DNA of 64,000 nucleotides from Methyloceanibacter superfactus (GTDB taxonomy: Bacteria; Pseudomonadota; Alphaproteobacteria; Rhizobiales; Methyloligellaceae). The notes below the pieces were generated by a model. That model was not told where the DNA came from. It worked only from the letters and a program-made list of their open reading frames with translations, and searched no databases. Location: NCBI RefSeq assembly GCF_001723305.1, contig NZ_LPWF01000029.1, positions 80,350-144,349 on the forward strand. Reading direction: 5' to 3'. Below are positions 47,133 to 57,887 of this stretch, one piece after another; position 1 is the stretch's first letter, and the number at the start of each line of letters is the position of its first letter. Made by a program: the position numbers and the translations under genes.

Positions 47133-49148
47133 CTACTCGAATTCGAGGATCACCGCGTCGACATTGAGGCTGTCGCCGGGCTCGGCGAGAATCTTGGAGA
47201 CCTTGCCGTCGCGCTCGGCCTTGAGCACGTTCTCCATCTTCATCGCCTCGACGACGCACAGCGTATCGCCGGCCGCCACCTCCTGGCCTACCTCCACGGC
47301 GAGCGACACCACGAGACCCGGCATCGGGCACAGCAGAAGCTTCGACGTATCGGGCTTCTCCTTGACCGGCATCAGGGCCATGAGCTCGCCCTCGCGCTCG
47401 GTCAGGACTCGCGCCGCCGCCTCGACGCCTCGCGAGGTGAGCATCACCCCATTGAGGATCGGGCGCACCTGCACCGCCGACTGCTCGCCACCAATCGTGC
47501 CTTCCCAAACGGGCTCGCCGAACCACCAGGACGAGTTGACCTCGATGTGCCGAACCTTCTCGCCCGTCCCCTCGCCGCCCAGCGTCACGGTCATGGGATA
47601 GTCACGCCCCTCGACGCTCACCCGGATCAGCTCCTCGCCGAGCTCGACCAGGCGCACCTCGCAGAAGCGCACGGGCTCGCCGTGCATCTGCTGGGTGATC
47701 AGGCGGCGGCGCTTGTTGGAGAGATGATCGATGCTTCCGGCGACGGCTACCAAGGCATCACGCACCTTGCCTTCCGGCACGGGCGGATGGAAGCCGTCGG
47801 GAAACTCCTCGGCGATGAACTTGGTGGAGATCTTGCCGTCTCGCCAGCGGCTGTTCCGCATGATCACGGCGAGGAACGGGATGTTGTGACGGAAACCGTC
47901 GATGGCGAAGGAGTCGAGCGCGCGGCCCATTTGTTTGATGGCGTCGAGCCGCTTCGGCGCGTGGGTCACGAGCTTGGCGATCATCGGGTCGTAATAGACC
48001 GAGATCTCGCCGCCCTCCTCCACGCCCGTATCGAGCCGCGTGGTGACGCCGTCCACGGTGCCGAGCTCCGGCGGCCGGAAGCGCACGAGCCGTCCGGTCG
48101 ACGGCATGAAGTTGCGAACCGGATCCTCGGCATAGATGCGCGACTCGATCGCCGAGCCGGTGAGCTTCACGTCCTTCTGCTTGATGGCGAGCTTCTCGCC
48201 GGACGCGACCTTCAGCATCTGCTCGACGAGATCGAGTCCGGTCACCAGCTCGGTCACCGGATGCTCCACCTGGAGGCGCGTATTCATCTCCAGGAAGTAG
48301 AAGTTGCGGTCCTTGTCGACGATGAACTCGACCGTGCCGGCGGAGTCGTAGTGCACCGCCTTGGCCAGTGCCACCGCTTCCGCGCCCATCGCCTCGCGCG
48401 TCTTGGCGTCGATGAACGGGCTCGGCGCCTCCTCGATGACTTTCTGATTGCGCCGCTGGATCGAGCACTCGCGCTCGCCGAGATGGATGACATTGCCGTG
48501 CTTGTCGCCAAGCACCTGGATCTCGATGTGGCGCGGCTCCTCGATATATTTCTCGATGAACACGCGGTCGTCGCCGAAGCTCGACTTGGCTTCCGACTGG
48601 GACGAGGTGAAGCCCTCGGCCACCTCCTTTTGGCTATAGGCGATACGCATGCCCTTGCCACCGCCGCCCGCAGAGGCTTTGATCATCACCGGATAGCCGA
48701 TCTCGTCGGCGATCTTCGTCGCTTCCTTAGCGTCCTTGATGACGCCGAGATGGCCCGGCACCGTCGAGACCTTGGCCTTGGCCGCGAGCTTCTTGGATTC
48801 GATCTTGTCGCCCATCGCCTCGATGGCTTTGGGATTGGGCCCGACAAACAGGATGCCGGCCTCTTTCAGCGCCTTGGCGAAAGCGCGTTCTCCGACAGGA
48901 TCCGTAGCCGGATGGATGGCGTCCGCGCCCGTCTCCTTGGCGGCGGCGATGATCTTGTCCATGACGAGATAGGATTGCGCCGCAGCCGCCGGACCGATGG
49001 CCACGGCCTCGTCGGCCATGTCCACGTGGAGCGCGTCGCGGTCCGCCTCGGAATAGACGGCAACGGTCGCGATCCCGAGCCGCTTGGCGGTCCGGATAAT
49101 GCGGCAGGCGATTTCCCCCCGATTGGCGATAAGAAGCTTTTTGATCAT
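47133..49148 (-). CDS. pccA: acyl-CoA (propionyl-CoA) carboxylase alpha subunit
   Basis: 671 residues. Biotin carboxylase domain (1-445) with [24 protein letters not shown]-grasp loop [29 protein letters not shown]; then a BT-type middle (~500-590) and a C-terminal biotinyl domain with the biotin Lys in [13 protein letters not shown]. The layout and length match PccA, not the shorter AccC. It would feed propionyl-CoA to methylmalonyl-CoA. The beta subunit is not in view. Substrate is assigned from length and layout only. Confidence 0.93.
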   Translation of the reverse strand: MIKKLLIANRGEIACRIIRTAKRLGIATVAVYSEADRDALHVDMADEAVAIGPAAAAQSYLVMDKIIAAAKETGADAIHPATDPVGERAFAKALKEAGILFVGPNPKAIEAMGDKIESKKLAAKAKVSTVPGHLGVIKDAKEATKIADEIGYPVMIKASAGGGGKGMRIAYSQKEVAEGFTSSQSEAKSSFGDDRVFIEKYIEEPRHIEIQVLGDKHGNVIHLGERECSIQRRNQKVIEEAPSPFIDAKTREAMGAEAVALAKAVHYDSAGTVEFIVDKDRNFYFLEMNTRLQVEHPVTELVTGLDLVEQMLKVASGEKLAIKQKDVKLTGSAIESRIYAEDPVRNFMPSTGRLVRFRPPELGTVDGVTTRLDTGVEEGGEISVYYDPMIAKLVTHAPKRLDAIKQMGRALDSFAIDGFRHNIPFLAVIMRNSRWRDGKISTKFIAEEFPDGFHPPVPEGKVRDALVAVAGSIDHLSNKRRRLITQQMHGEPVRFCEVRLVELGEELIRVSVEGRDYPMTVTLGGEGTGEKVRHIEVNSSWWFGEPVWEGTIGGEQSAVQVRPILNGVMLTSRGVEAAARVLTEREGELMALMPVKEKPDTSKLLLCPMPGLVVSLAVEVGQEVAAGDTLCVVEAMKMENVLKAERDGKVSKILAEPGDSLNVDAVILEFE

Positions 49149-49227
49149 TGGTCCCCGGCCCGGTTTTGCTCAGGCTTTCTAGAGGCAAGCCGGGGGCGAG
49201 TAAACCAGCGAGACCGCTTTGGCGGCC

Positions 49228-52200
49228 CTATTCGGCCGCCGACGGCAGGCCCTTGCGGCGGGGCCGGCGGGCGCCGCCCTTTCGCGCCTGTCTCTTGCCC
49301 GCAGAGGGGGGGTTGGCGGTTTTCGACCGGACTGGGCCTCGGCGGCCGCGGGGCCAGGAGGCGTCTCCTCCTGCGTTTCCTCGGCTTCGGCCGGGAACAG
49401 AACCCCCGCCTCGGCAGCCGCATCCAGCTCGGTGAGCGCCTCTTTCGAGGGCTCGGGCGCGGCCGTCCCCCTGGCCCTCGCCTTTTGGTGGTCTCTGGCC
49501 AGATAGGTGTAGATCGTCGGGGTCACGAACAGGGTGAACAGCGTGCCGATGGTCATGCCGGCGGCGATGACCACGCCGATGCTGAACCGCGCCGCGGCGC
49601 CCGCGCCGCCTGGCGATGAGCAGCGCACCATGGCCACCACCGTCGCCGCCGTGGTCATCAGGATGGGCCGCAAGCGGATGGCGGCCGCGTGCTCGATGGC
49701 GTCGGCCGGGCATAGCCGTCGTCCTCCTGGAGCTTGTTGGCGAAATCCACCATGAGGATGCCGTGCTTGGCGATCAGACCGATCAGGCAGACGAAACCGA
49801 TCTGCGTGTAGATGTTGATGCTGGCGAGCCCCAGATTCATCGGCAGCAGCGCGCCGAAGATCGACGTCGGCAGCGCGATCAGGATGATGAACGGATCGCG
49901 GAAGCTCTCATACTGCGCCGCGAGCACGAGATAGATGATCACCAGCGCGAAGATGAAGGTATAGACGAGCGTATTGCCCTCCTGCACGAACTGGCGGCTT
50001 TCGCCTTGCCAGTCGTAGGTGAAGCCTTCCGGAAAGCTCGTCGCCGCCTTCTTCTCCAGGAACTCGATCGCCTCGCCCACGGTGCGTCCCGGAAACGGCA
50101 CCGCCGTCAGCGTGGCCGAGTTGAGCTGTTGGAAATTGGTCAGCGCGTTGGGCTGCACCGTCTTCGTCACCGTGGCGACATTCGATAGCTGCACGAGATC
50201 GCCGGAGCTGGTGCGGATCTGGTAGCGGGTCAGCCAGTTCTCGGTATCGCGGAACTCGCGCGGCACCTGCGGAATGACGCGATAGCTGCGCCCATAGAGG
50301 TCGAACAGATTGACGTAGTTGCCGCCGAGCAAGGTCGCGAGCGAGTTGCCTACATCGGCCATGCTGATGCCCAGACGGTTCGCTTTATCATGGTCGATAT
50401 GGAACTCGATTTGCGGCGTCTGAAACCGCAGATCGGAGTCGGAGAAGATGAAAAGCCCGCTCTCCTTGGCCGACTTTTCGACATCCGCCAGCACCTCGGC
50501 AAGCTGCTCGAAGTCATGCGTGGTGGTGATGACGAACTGAATGGGCGGCCCCCCGGTCGATCCCGGCAAGGCGGGCGGCGAGAATGAGATGGCTTGCGCC
50601 GTGGCCAGCGCGTCGATGCGCGGCGACAACTCCTGCAACACCTGCGCCTGATTGCGGTCGCGCTCGCCCCAAGGCTTGAGCAAGATGCCGGCGAAGCTTG
50701 ATGCACGTCGCCCATCCCGTTGATGGTGAAGACATGCTCCTTTTCCGCGACGGTGCTGTAAGCGCGGTAGAGTTGCTGGGTCGCGTCCTCGAGATAATCG
50801 AGATTGGCGTATTGCGGCGTCTTCACCAGGGTGAACAGGATGCCCTGATCCTCTTCCGGTGCCAGTTCCCGCTGGGTCGTCATATAGAGAAGACCGGTGG
50901 CAGCCATCACGCCCAGCAGCACGAGAACGACAACGGGGCGGAATTTCAGCGTCCCGTGCAGGCGGCGTTGATAGCGCCCCTTGAGACTGTCGAATCTGCG
51001 GTCGAGCCAAGCCGTGAGTCCGCCGGGCCCGCCCGCCTGTTTCGCCTTGAGCAGCTTCGAGCACATCATCGGCGACAGCGTCAGCGCGATCACGCCCGAC
51101 ACCACGACGGCACCGGCGAGCGTGAAGGCGAATTCCCGGAATAGCGCCCCCGTGAGCCCCGACACGAAGGCGATCGGCGCGAACACCGCGGCCAGCGTGA
51201 TGGTCATGGCGATGACCGGGTAGACGATTTCGCGCGCGCCGAGCAGTGCCGCATCGAATGGGGACTTACCCTCCTCGATATGCCGGTAGATGTTCTCCAC
51301 CACGACGATGGCGTCGTCGACCACCCCGATGGCGAGCACAAGCGCCAGCAGCGTCATCAGGTTGATGGAGTAGCCGAGCGCCAGCAGCAGCGCGAGCACC
51401 CCAACGAGCGACAAAGGGATGGTGACGATGGGAATGATGGTCGAGCGGAGATTGCCCAAGAACAGAAAAATCACGACCACGACGATGATCGCCGCCTCGC
51501 CCAGCGTCTTCACCACCTCCCATAACGACGCGCGGATGAAATTTGTGGCGTCGTAGGCAATGGCAGCTTCGAGCCCGGGCGGCAGGTCGTTTTGGATCTC
51601 CGGGAACTCTTTGCGCACATCGGTGATCACCGTGAGCGGGTTCGCCGTGGGTGTCGCGTAGACGCCGATGAACACGGCCTTCAGCCCGTCGAAGACCGAC
51701 GAGGAGTCCGCGTTCTCAGGGCCGAGCTCGATGGCGGCGATCTCCCGCAAATGGACGAGCGAGTCGCCGCGGGTCAGAACCACGAGTCGGCCGAACGCCT
51801 CCGGATCGCTGAGCGAGGTCTTGGCGTCGATATTGGTCTGGATGAAGTCGCCCTTCACCTGTCCCGGCGCCGACGTGAAGTTATTGTCCGCCAGCGCCTT
51901 GCGCACGTCGAGCGGCGTCACACCGAGCGCCGCCATGCGGTCGGGGTCGAGCCAGATGCGCATGGAGAACACCTGACCGCCGAGCATCTGCGCGTTGGCC
52001 ACGCCGTTGATGGTCTGCAGCCTGGGCTGCACCACGCGCTGGATATAGTCGCTGATCTGCGACGAGTTCATCACGTCCGAGTTGAAGGAAAGATACATCA
52101 GCGCGTAGCCGTCGCCGGTCTGCTTGGTGACGACGGAGTCGTTCGCCTCGCGTGGCAGAATGCTCTTCACCTGAGCGAGCTTCGACAACACGTCGGTCAT

Positions 52201-52512
52201 CGCCCGGTCCGGATCGGCATCGAGCTTCAGGTTGAGCGTGACCGTGCTCGTATTCTGCGTCGAGGACGCCGTCAGCGTGTCGATGCCTTCGGTGCTGGCC
52301 ACCGCCTGCTGAATCGGCACGGTGATGAAGCCCTGAATGAGATCGGCATTGGCGCCGGGATAGGTCGTCAGCACGGTGATCGTCGTGTTGGACAGCTCGG
52401 GATATTGCCGGATGGGCAGCTTGAAGCCGGCTTGCGCGCCGACCAGCAGGATGAGCAGGCTCACCACGGTGGCGAGCACCGGCCTTTTGATGAAGAGATC
52501 GGTGAAGCTCAT
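49228..52512 (-). CDS. RND-family efflux permease (AcrB/MexF-like), several frameshifts
   Basis: About 1090 residues, intact in outline. N-terminus MSFTDLFIKRPVLATVVSLLILLVG; two sets of six helices and large periplasmic loops; the proton relay pair is in VVDDAIVVVENIYRHIEEG (~405). Missing bases near 50698 and 49709, a compensating pair near 49628/49611, and a lost A near 49320 divide the gene into several frames. Repairing them gives AFAGILLKPWGERDRN, MRPILMTTAATVVAMV and a basic tail ending GLPSAAE at 49228. The drug or metabolite is unknown. Partner of the adaptor gene 5 bp upstream. Confidence 0.9.
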
Positions 52513-52517
52513 GGGGC

Positions 52518-53693
52518 CTACTGCCTCGGCAGCTCCGCCGGCGGCTTCAACGCATCGGCGTTATCGATCTTGACCGCGGCGCCGGGCTGCAATTTCAGCT
52601 GGCCGCTGGTGACCACAACCTCCCCGGCCTTGACCCCTTCCAGGATAGCGACCTGCCCTTCTTGCGTCGGCCCGACGCGCACGAAACGGCGCTCGACCGT
52701 GAGTTTGGCCTCTCGGTCGGCGCATCGGCGGCCACGGCAGCCCCCGCTTCCGCCGCCGCGGTGGGCGCAGGCTCGGGCGCTCCCTCTTTCACCACCCAGA
52801 CGCTGTCGCCATAGAGGCTGTAGGTCAGCGCCGTACGCGGTACCGTCACCAGCTCCTTTGGGTCGCGCGAGCACGTCGACTTCCGCGAACATCCCCGGCA
52901 GCAGCTTGCGATCGGGATTGGCGAGCCTCCCGCGCACCAGGAGCGTGCGGCTTTCCTTGCTGAGACGGGCGTCGAACGCCTCGACCTCGCCGGCGAACAC
53001 GCGGCCTGCATAGGTATCCACGGTCAGCTCGATCTTGGCGCCGACCTTGAACTTGTCGACCTCGCTCTCGGGCACGGGAAAGTCGATCCAGATCGGATCG
53101 AGCGCCTGGAGCCAGACCAGCGAGGTTCCCGGCGACACATATTGACCCTTGTCCACTTGGCGCAGACCAAGTTGCCCGGAGAACGGCGCGGTGATGGTCT
53201 TCTGCGCGATCAGCGCCTCGGTCCGCTCGACCGCCGCCACCGCCGAGTCACGCTTGGCTGTCGCGGATTCGAGCGTCGCCTGGGAGCTGACCTCCCGCTT
53301 CACCAGACTGTCCTGCCGCTCGAGATTGAGTTCAGCCTCTTGCAGCAACGCTTTGTGGTTCTTGAGGTCGGCCTGTTCGACCGAGATATCGAGCTGGACC
53401 AGCTTCTGGCCCTTCTTCACGTCGTCGCCGCTGTCGAAATAATAGGCGCTGACGATGCCGCCGACTTCCGGCGCCACCTCGACGCCTTCGATGGCGATCA
53501 GCGTGCCGATCGAATGCACGCGGTCGGTCCAGCTCTCGAGCTTGGCCGGCTCGGCCGTCACGGTCGCCGCCGGCGGTGCCATCTTGGACACGAAGTCGGC
53601 GATCATCGCCGGCTTGAAGACGAGGTTGAAATAGGCCACCGCCCCGAGAAACAGGGCGATGATCACACCGGCGATGAGAAGGCGCTTAAGCAT
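52518..53693 (-). CDS. RND efflux periplasmic adaptor (membrane fusion protein)
   Basis: About 391 residues from the ATG at 53693. An N-terminal membrane anchor (LLIAGVIIALFLGAVAYF) precedes the lipoyl-like and hairpin domains: TVTAEPAKLESW, VSAYYFDSGDDVKKGQKLVQLD, LNLERQDSLVKREVSSQATLES, APFSGQLGLRQVDKGQYVSPG. Residues ~290-340 are scrambled by compensating indels near 52857 and 52712; the repaired frame reads ELVTVPRTALTYSLYGDSVW. It docks the inner-membrane pump 5 bp downstream to an outer-membrane channel that is not in this window. Confidence 0.92.
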   Translation of the reverse strand: MLKRLLIAGVIIALFLGAVAYFNLVFKPAMIADFVSKMAPPAATVTAEPAKLESWTDRVHSIGTLIAIEGVEVAPEVGGIVSAYYFDSGDDVKKGQKLVQLDISVEQADLKNHKALLQEAELNLERQDSLVKREVSSQATLESATAKRDSAVAAVERTEALIAQKTITAPFSGQLGLRQVDKGQYVSPGTSLVWLQALDPIWIDFPVPESEVDKFKVGAKIELTVDTYAGRVFAGEVEAFDARLSKESRTLLVRGRLANPDRKLLPGMFAEVDVLARPKGAGDGTAYGADLQPLWRQRLGGERGSARACAHRGGGSGGCRGRRCADREAKLTVERRFVRVGPTQEGQVAILEGVKAGEVVVTSGQLKLQPGAAVKIDNADALKPPAELPRQ

Positions 53694-53857
53694 GGCCGTA
53701 GGGTGTTGCCCGGGCTCCATGACAGGACGATTGCAGTATCGGCCTAGCCTTGGGGCAAAACTGCGCCCTCGAGGAGCGCCAGAGACACCGGGATAGCAGC
53801 CTCTTCGGCGTTTGGAAACCAGCTCGACAAAGACCGGCGAACGCTAGCTCGCCTCGC

Positions 53858-54142
53858 TCACAGACAGCCGAGCTGCCTCTCGCGCTTCTTGATCGCGAGC
53901 ACGCGGCTCTTGTCAGCGCCGGACATCGGCATGGTGGCGGCATTGTCGTAGAGACAGCCGGCATTGCCGAAATAGTTGATCGCCTTGCTCGTCTTGAAGC
54001 AGTAGCCGTTGGCCTTGTAGATGGCGTTGCGCTGGACCCACAGGTCGGAGCACACGCCAGCATAGGCCGGCGCAGACATCGCCAAGCTCGCCCCTGCCGC
54101 ACCGAGAAAACCCATCAACATCAAGACATTACGCGAGCGCAT
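53858..54142 (-). CDS. YARHG-like secreted protein
   Basis: 94 residues from the ATG at 54142, chosen because AGGAGG lies close upstream; a GTG at 54148 is an alternative. A signal peptide (to APAYA) precedes a short region with CSDLWVQRNAIYKANGYCF and GCLYDN, the YARHG-domain layout, and a terminal Cys (QLGCL). Four Cys suggest disulfides. Small YARHG proteins are periplasmic; their role is not settled. Confidence 0.8.
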   Translation of the reverse strand: MRSRNVLMLMGFLGAAGASLAMSAPAYAGVCSDLWVQRNAIYKANGYCFKTSKAINYFGNAGCLYDNAATMPMSGADKSRVLAIKKRERQLGCL

Positions 54143-54259
54143 CGACACCTCCTGGGAGAAGAACAGAGCCCGACGATACCGCCGTGGCGCCGCGACTGGA
54201 ACGGGAGTCTGTGAGCGTCCTCACAAAAGCGCAATATAGAAAAATGGCTCGCGGCGAGC

Positions 54260-55945
54260 CTAATCGCCGAGGAAGCCGAGCGAACTGGAAATACCCGTGC
54301 CGCCGCCCGTGTTCCGGGCCGGCGCCGAGGACGCGACCGCCCCGGACGACGACCGCTTCGGCTCCGGCGGCGGCACCGGGAAACCGTCGGCGGTGCCGAA
54401 CATCACCACCGCCATCTTGCGGTCGATGCCGTACAGGTCGCCGAACGTGGAGATCTTCCCTTCGTCGTCCACCACCGCGGTGAAATAGGTCGTGTGGACC
54501 GGCAGCTTCTGCTCGACGCTCACCGCCCTATTGACGCCCTTGTCCCACAGCTCCTTGACCTTGCTCGCTTCCAGCTTCTGGTCCTCGGCCAGCAGCACCT
54601 CGGCGAACTGCCGCGGCTTCTGCATGCGCACGCAGCCATAGCCGATATCGCGACGCTCCTCCTTGAACACCTTCTGCCGGTAGGACAGCGTGTCGTGCAT
54701 GTAGACGATGTGCTTGTTGGGATAGAGGAACTTGGCCTTGCCGAGCACGTTCTTCGGCCCCGATTTCTGCGAGAACGTGTAGCTGTGAATGTTGACCCGG
54801 TTCCAATCGACCTTGGTCGGATCCACCGGCTTGCCCTGATAGCTAACCCGCAGCTTATTGGCTTTGAGGATGTTGAAGTATTTTCGTCGCAACGCCGGCA
54901 GCAGCTTGTCCTGCAGCACAGACGGCGGCGCGACCCAATCCGGATTGAACACCACTGTCTTCATGTCGGCTGAGAAGATCGGCGTCGGATAGCCGATCGT
55001 GCCGACCAGCGTCTTGTCCCGGAAGATCGTCTCCCCGTCCTTGACCACGTAAAGCATGAACTCCGGCGTGTTGAGCCACACATAGATCGGGCTCAACGAC
55101 TCGGGCATGTACCGCCAGCGCTCCATATTCATGACGATGCGCTTGATGCCGGTGGCGCTCGCCTTGGCGCCTTCTTTCTCCGCATCGCGCGCCTTGAGAA
55201 GTGCCTGCCGCAACCGCACGAACTGCTCGTGGCTTGGATGCAGAGAGCGGAGATAGGCATCCGGCGCGCTCGTCATGCCGATCTCGGCGATGACCGTCTT
55301 CGGATCCCGCAAGGGCGGGGTCTGGTCGAGCAGATCGCTGATGGCCGCCGGGTCGTACCGTCCGCCCCGCGCAAACCGCGCATATTTCAAGATGGCGAGG
55401 TCGAGCGCGATCTCGGCTTGTGCTTGAGCCTCGTCGTTCGCAGGGAGCGCGCCGGCGGACGGCAGGGCGAAGGCTTTCGCCTCGAGGCCCCAATCGTCCG
55501 CCTTCTCGATCTCGAACAGGGCCGCTTGCGCGCGGGCCGTAAAGCCCATCTCGGTGATCCACAAGGGCGCATCGTTCCAAGCTTCATAGAAATCCCGCAG
55601 CGCCGCCACGTCGTCCGCTTCGGCGCCTTTGCCGATGTCCGGGCTGGCGAGCTTCTCACGGATGATCGCCACGATCGGATGCGGCGGCGGCGCGTCCGCG
55701 ACCGCCACGGGCGGTGGCTCGGTGGCCGGTGTCTCCGTTGTGGCTGGGGATTCAGGTGTTGCCGCAGCATCTGGCCCGGCCATGGTTTCGGATTGCGTGC
55801 CCGCTTGGCCGGGAGGCGAAGCCGCCTCGGCACTTGGCGCGACGTTGGGCGTGGCCTCCGCCTCGGCACGTACCGGACCCATGGCCGCCAAGCTCAACGC
55901 TTGGACCAGACAGCATAGACCGGCGATGAGAAAGCCCCGGCGCAT
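54260..55945 (-). CDS. L,D-transpeptidase (YcbB/LdtD-like)
   Basis: 561 residues. Signal peptide (MRRGFLIAGLCCLVQAL), Ala/Pro/Thr-rich linker (30-90), a scaffold domain (~95-260) and the YkuD transpeptidase domain (~290-480). The catalytic region is VYMHDTLSYR...GYGCVRMQKPRQFAEVLL, with the nucleophilic Cys but GYGC in place of the more common SHGC. It would make 3-3 crosslinks in peptidoglycan or attach proteins to it. A Pro/Ser/Gly-rich C-terminus follows. Confidence 0.92.
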   Translation of the reverse strand: MRRGFLIAGLCCLVQALSLAAMGPVRAEAEATPNVAPSAEAASPPGQAGTQSETMAGPDAAATPESPATTETPATEPPPVAVADAPPPHPIVAIIREKLASPDIGKGAEADDVAALRDFYEAWNDAPLWITEMGFTARAQAALFEIEKADDWGLEAKAFALPSAGALPANDEAQAQAEIALDLAILKYARFARGGRYDPAAISDLLDQTPPLRDPKTVIAEIGMTSAPDAYLRSLHPSHEQFVRLRQALLKARDAEKEGAKASATGIKRIVMNMERWRYMPESLSPIYVWLNTPEFMLYVVKDGETIFRDKTLVGTIGYPTPIFSADMKTVVFNPDWVAPPSVLQDKLLPALRRKYFNILKANKLRVSYQGKPVDPTKVDWNRVNIHSYTFSQKSGPKNVLGKAKFLYPNKHIVYMHDTLSYRQKVFKEERRDIGYGCVRMQKPRQFAEVLLAEDQKLEASKVKELWDKGVNRAVSVEQKLPVHTTYFTAVVDDEGKISTFGDLYGIDRKMAVVMFGTADGFPVPPPEPKRSSSGAVASSAPARNTGGGTGISSSLGFLGD

Positions 55946-56020
55946 CCCCTACCCCTTAGAGACTGCCGGGAATTTACCGCGATAGCGGTCCATTCGGCCA
56001 CCCCTGATGGGCGACGGCGC

Positions 56021-56745
56021 CTAGCCGAACGCAGTCGGGCCCGCCCCTTGCGGCATGGCGTCGGCCCGGGCTGGGCTCGTGTTGAGGATGGCGGCGAGTT
56101 CATCGAGCGCCACCAGGATGTCGTTCAGCGCCCCGGACACTTCCTCGGCCTGCGCGGCGACCAGATCGTCGCCGAAGGAATAGTCCTCCAGCAACTCCAG
56201 CGCGCGCTCCAGGAAGCGGACCGCGTCCTCGTGCTTCTTGATGTGGTTCTTGATGGCAAGCTCGTGCCAGTCCAACACCCCGGCCACCAGGTTGCCTTCC
56301 CCTCGCCCCTTCCTCTTGGTCCGGGCACGCAGAGCCGCCAGCCGCTCGGCGGCGCGCTTCTGATGGGTGATGCTTCCCTTTCGGTCGGCGATGTCCTGGC
56401 GGATCGCCTGCTCGATCAGCGCGCCGACGTCCATCGCCGCCAAGTCGTGCTCTGCATGGATCACGAGGCCGAGCTTCTCGGCGATGATCTCGATGGCGCC
56501 GCCGTCGAAATTGTCGGGCCGCGGCGGATCGATCTCGCCGGTCTCGTCATATTTGACCCGGCTCTCCGCGTCCGACAGCACGGCATAGGCCGTGACCAGC
56601 TCGTTGAAGGCCTTGACCGTCCCGCCGCTGTCCGGATGCGCGGTCTTGGCCTTGCGCCGGTAGGTTTGTGGATGTCTTTCCGGCCTGCCGTCCGCTTCAG
56701 GCCCAGAATCTCATAGAGGTCGGTCAACGGCTCCCCCGCCGGCAC
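56021..56745 (-). CDS. J-domain protein, one frameshift
   Basis: About 241 residues. The N-terminal J domain reads PLTDLYEILGLKRTAGRKDIHKAYRRK, HPD and SGGT once a missing G near 56672 is restored. A charged helical region follows (EIIAEKLGLVIHAEHDLAAMDVG), then AVRFLERALELLEDYSFGDDL and a Pro/Gly-rich C-terminus. Cytosolic DnaK co-chaperone by the HPD motif; the target is unknown. The second J-domain gene of this window, unrelated outside the J domain. Confidence 0.82.
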
Positions 56746-56919
56746 AAATCGCGGCTAGCCCATAGGAAGCCACGCATCAGTCTTAAAAACCGTTAATCTC
56801 TCATGGCGGGGGTTTGTGTCCTGCTAATGGCAGCAGTCCGGGAACCGTGGCCCAGACGGCCGCCCGGGGCTGCGAGCCAATGCCCGCGCCCCGGACTCCG
56901 TAAATCTCAGTCCGAAAGA

Positions 56920-57318
56920 CTATTTGTAGATCAGCTTGAGCAGCTCCTGACCGGCAGGCGAATCGAGCTCCTTTTGATCGATCGTGCCGTCGTCGTCCGG
57001 ATTGGCGGCTTCGAACTTCTCCTTCACCAGCGCCATGTACTCGGCCTCGTCGAGCGAGTCGTCGTCCGGATCGGCCTTGTCGAGACCGTCGGCATCGAGC
57101 ATGCCCTGGAGTTCGTCCGCTTCGAGCGTGTTGTCGCCATCGGTGTTGATGGCCTGCCACACCTTCTTGGCGCCGGCTTCGGCTTCAGGAAGGTCGATCG
57201 TGCCGTCGTCGTCCGGATCGAGAGCCTTCATCGCCGCAGAACTGTCAGCGAGCGCAATGCCGCCCGTCAAGAACAGTGCCGTCGCCGCAATCGAAAGAGC
57301 TTGAACAACCTTCGCCAT
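56920..57318 (-). CDS. lanM: lanmodulin-like lanthanide-binding EF-hand protein
   Basis: 132 residues from the ATG at 57318 (AGGAGAAAG upstream). Signal peptide to about residue 24 (IALA). Four EF-hand loops: D34-E45 (DPDDDGTIDLPE), N58-E69 (NTDGDNTLEADE), D83-E93 (DPDDDSLDEAE) and N106-E117 (NPDDDGTIDQKE). Gaps between loops are 12, 13 and 12 residues, the hallmark of lanmodulin, and Pro sits at loop position 2 in three. The C-terminus DSPAGQELLKLI also matches. Loop 3 is one residue short (no Gly), and loop 2 lacks Pro. Periplasmic picomolar lanthanide binding is expected. Confidence 0.9.
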   Translation of the reverse strand: MAKVVQALSIAATALFLTGGIALADSSAAMKALDPDDDGTIDLPEAEAGAKKVWQAINTDGDNTLEADELQGMLDADGLDKADPDDDSLDEAEYMALVKEKFEAANPDDDGTIDQKELDSPAGQELLKLIYK

Positions 57319-57549
57319 ATTCTTTCTCCTAGTCTCCTCGGGGGATTCGACAGTGTCCGGAGAACCTACGGCAAAGCTGAAGGTTCCATATGGCAATCTC
57401 CGTAGGAAGATTGGTAATAAATGTCGGGACTGGCTGTGAAGTGCCACGAAGGGACAGAGCGAAGAAGAGACGAAGGGAAGCTTGGTCTAACTGGTGAATA
57501 TTGTTGGACCTGCTAAAATTCTACGCATCTTGCGGGCTCTCAAACGTAA

Positions 57550-57572
57550 ACGGCCGGGCGTAACCCGGCCGT
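57550..57572 (-). terminator. probable rho-independent terminator of the Cys-rich gene
   Basis: A perfect 9-bp stem, ACGGCCGGG with CCCGGCCGT (57550-57558 and 57564-57572), with a 5-base loop. On the minus strand it is followed by TTTACGTTTG. It lies 40 bp past the stop of the small secreted gene. The T run is interrupted, so strength is uncertain. Confidence 0.65.
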
Positions 57573-57611
57573 AAGACGCAAATCGCGATCAGCGCCCGCG
57601 GCGCATGGAGG

Positions 57612-57887
57612 CTAGTCCAGTGTGTGCTTCCAGCGCTGTGTCGCGCGTGCCTTGGTGACCTCACCCGAATCGACCAGGGTCTTCACGCACCGTTGCGAGA
57701 GGTTCTTGCCAACCTGGTCCATGCACTTGCGCAAGCCGGGATCATTTATCGCGTAGGCACCGCAATATCTCTTGTAGTCGGTCTTGCAGGCGCCCTTCAC
57801 CGCAGCCGTGATCTCCGCTGCGGCGGGGAAGGACAGCGCGGTGAGCGCGGAAGCGACAACAAGCGCTGATAGAATTTTCGTTGGCAT
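57612..57887 (-). CDS. small Cys-rich secreted protein
   Basis: 91 residues from the ATG at 57887. Signal peptide (MPTKILSALVVASALTALSF, cleavage near AAA). The mature part has four Cys, in GACKTDYKRYCGAYAINDPGLRKCMDQVGKNLSQRCVKTLVD divided over 35 residues, resembling Cys-rich repeat (FGFR/GLG1-type) proteins of alphaproteobacteria. Function is unknown. It is just upstream of the lanmodulin gene on the same strand but separated by a terminator, so co-regulation is not shown. Confidence 0.75.
   Translation of the reverse strand: MPTKILSALVVASALTALSFPAAAEITAAVKGACKTDYKRYCGAYAINDPGLRKCMDQVGKNLSQRCVKTLVDSGEVTKARATQRWKHTLD

Noticed and set aside
47085..49619. 844-residue plus-strand open frame opposite pccA
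   Set aside because: Composition is typical of an antisense GC shadow (His, Arg, Asp, Leu-rich); the minus strand encodes an intact carboxylase.
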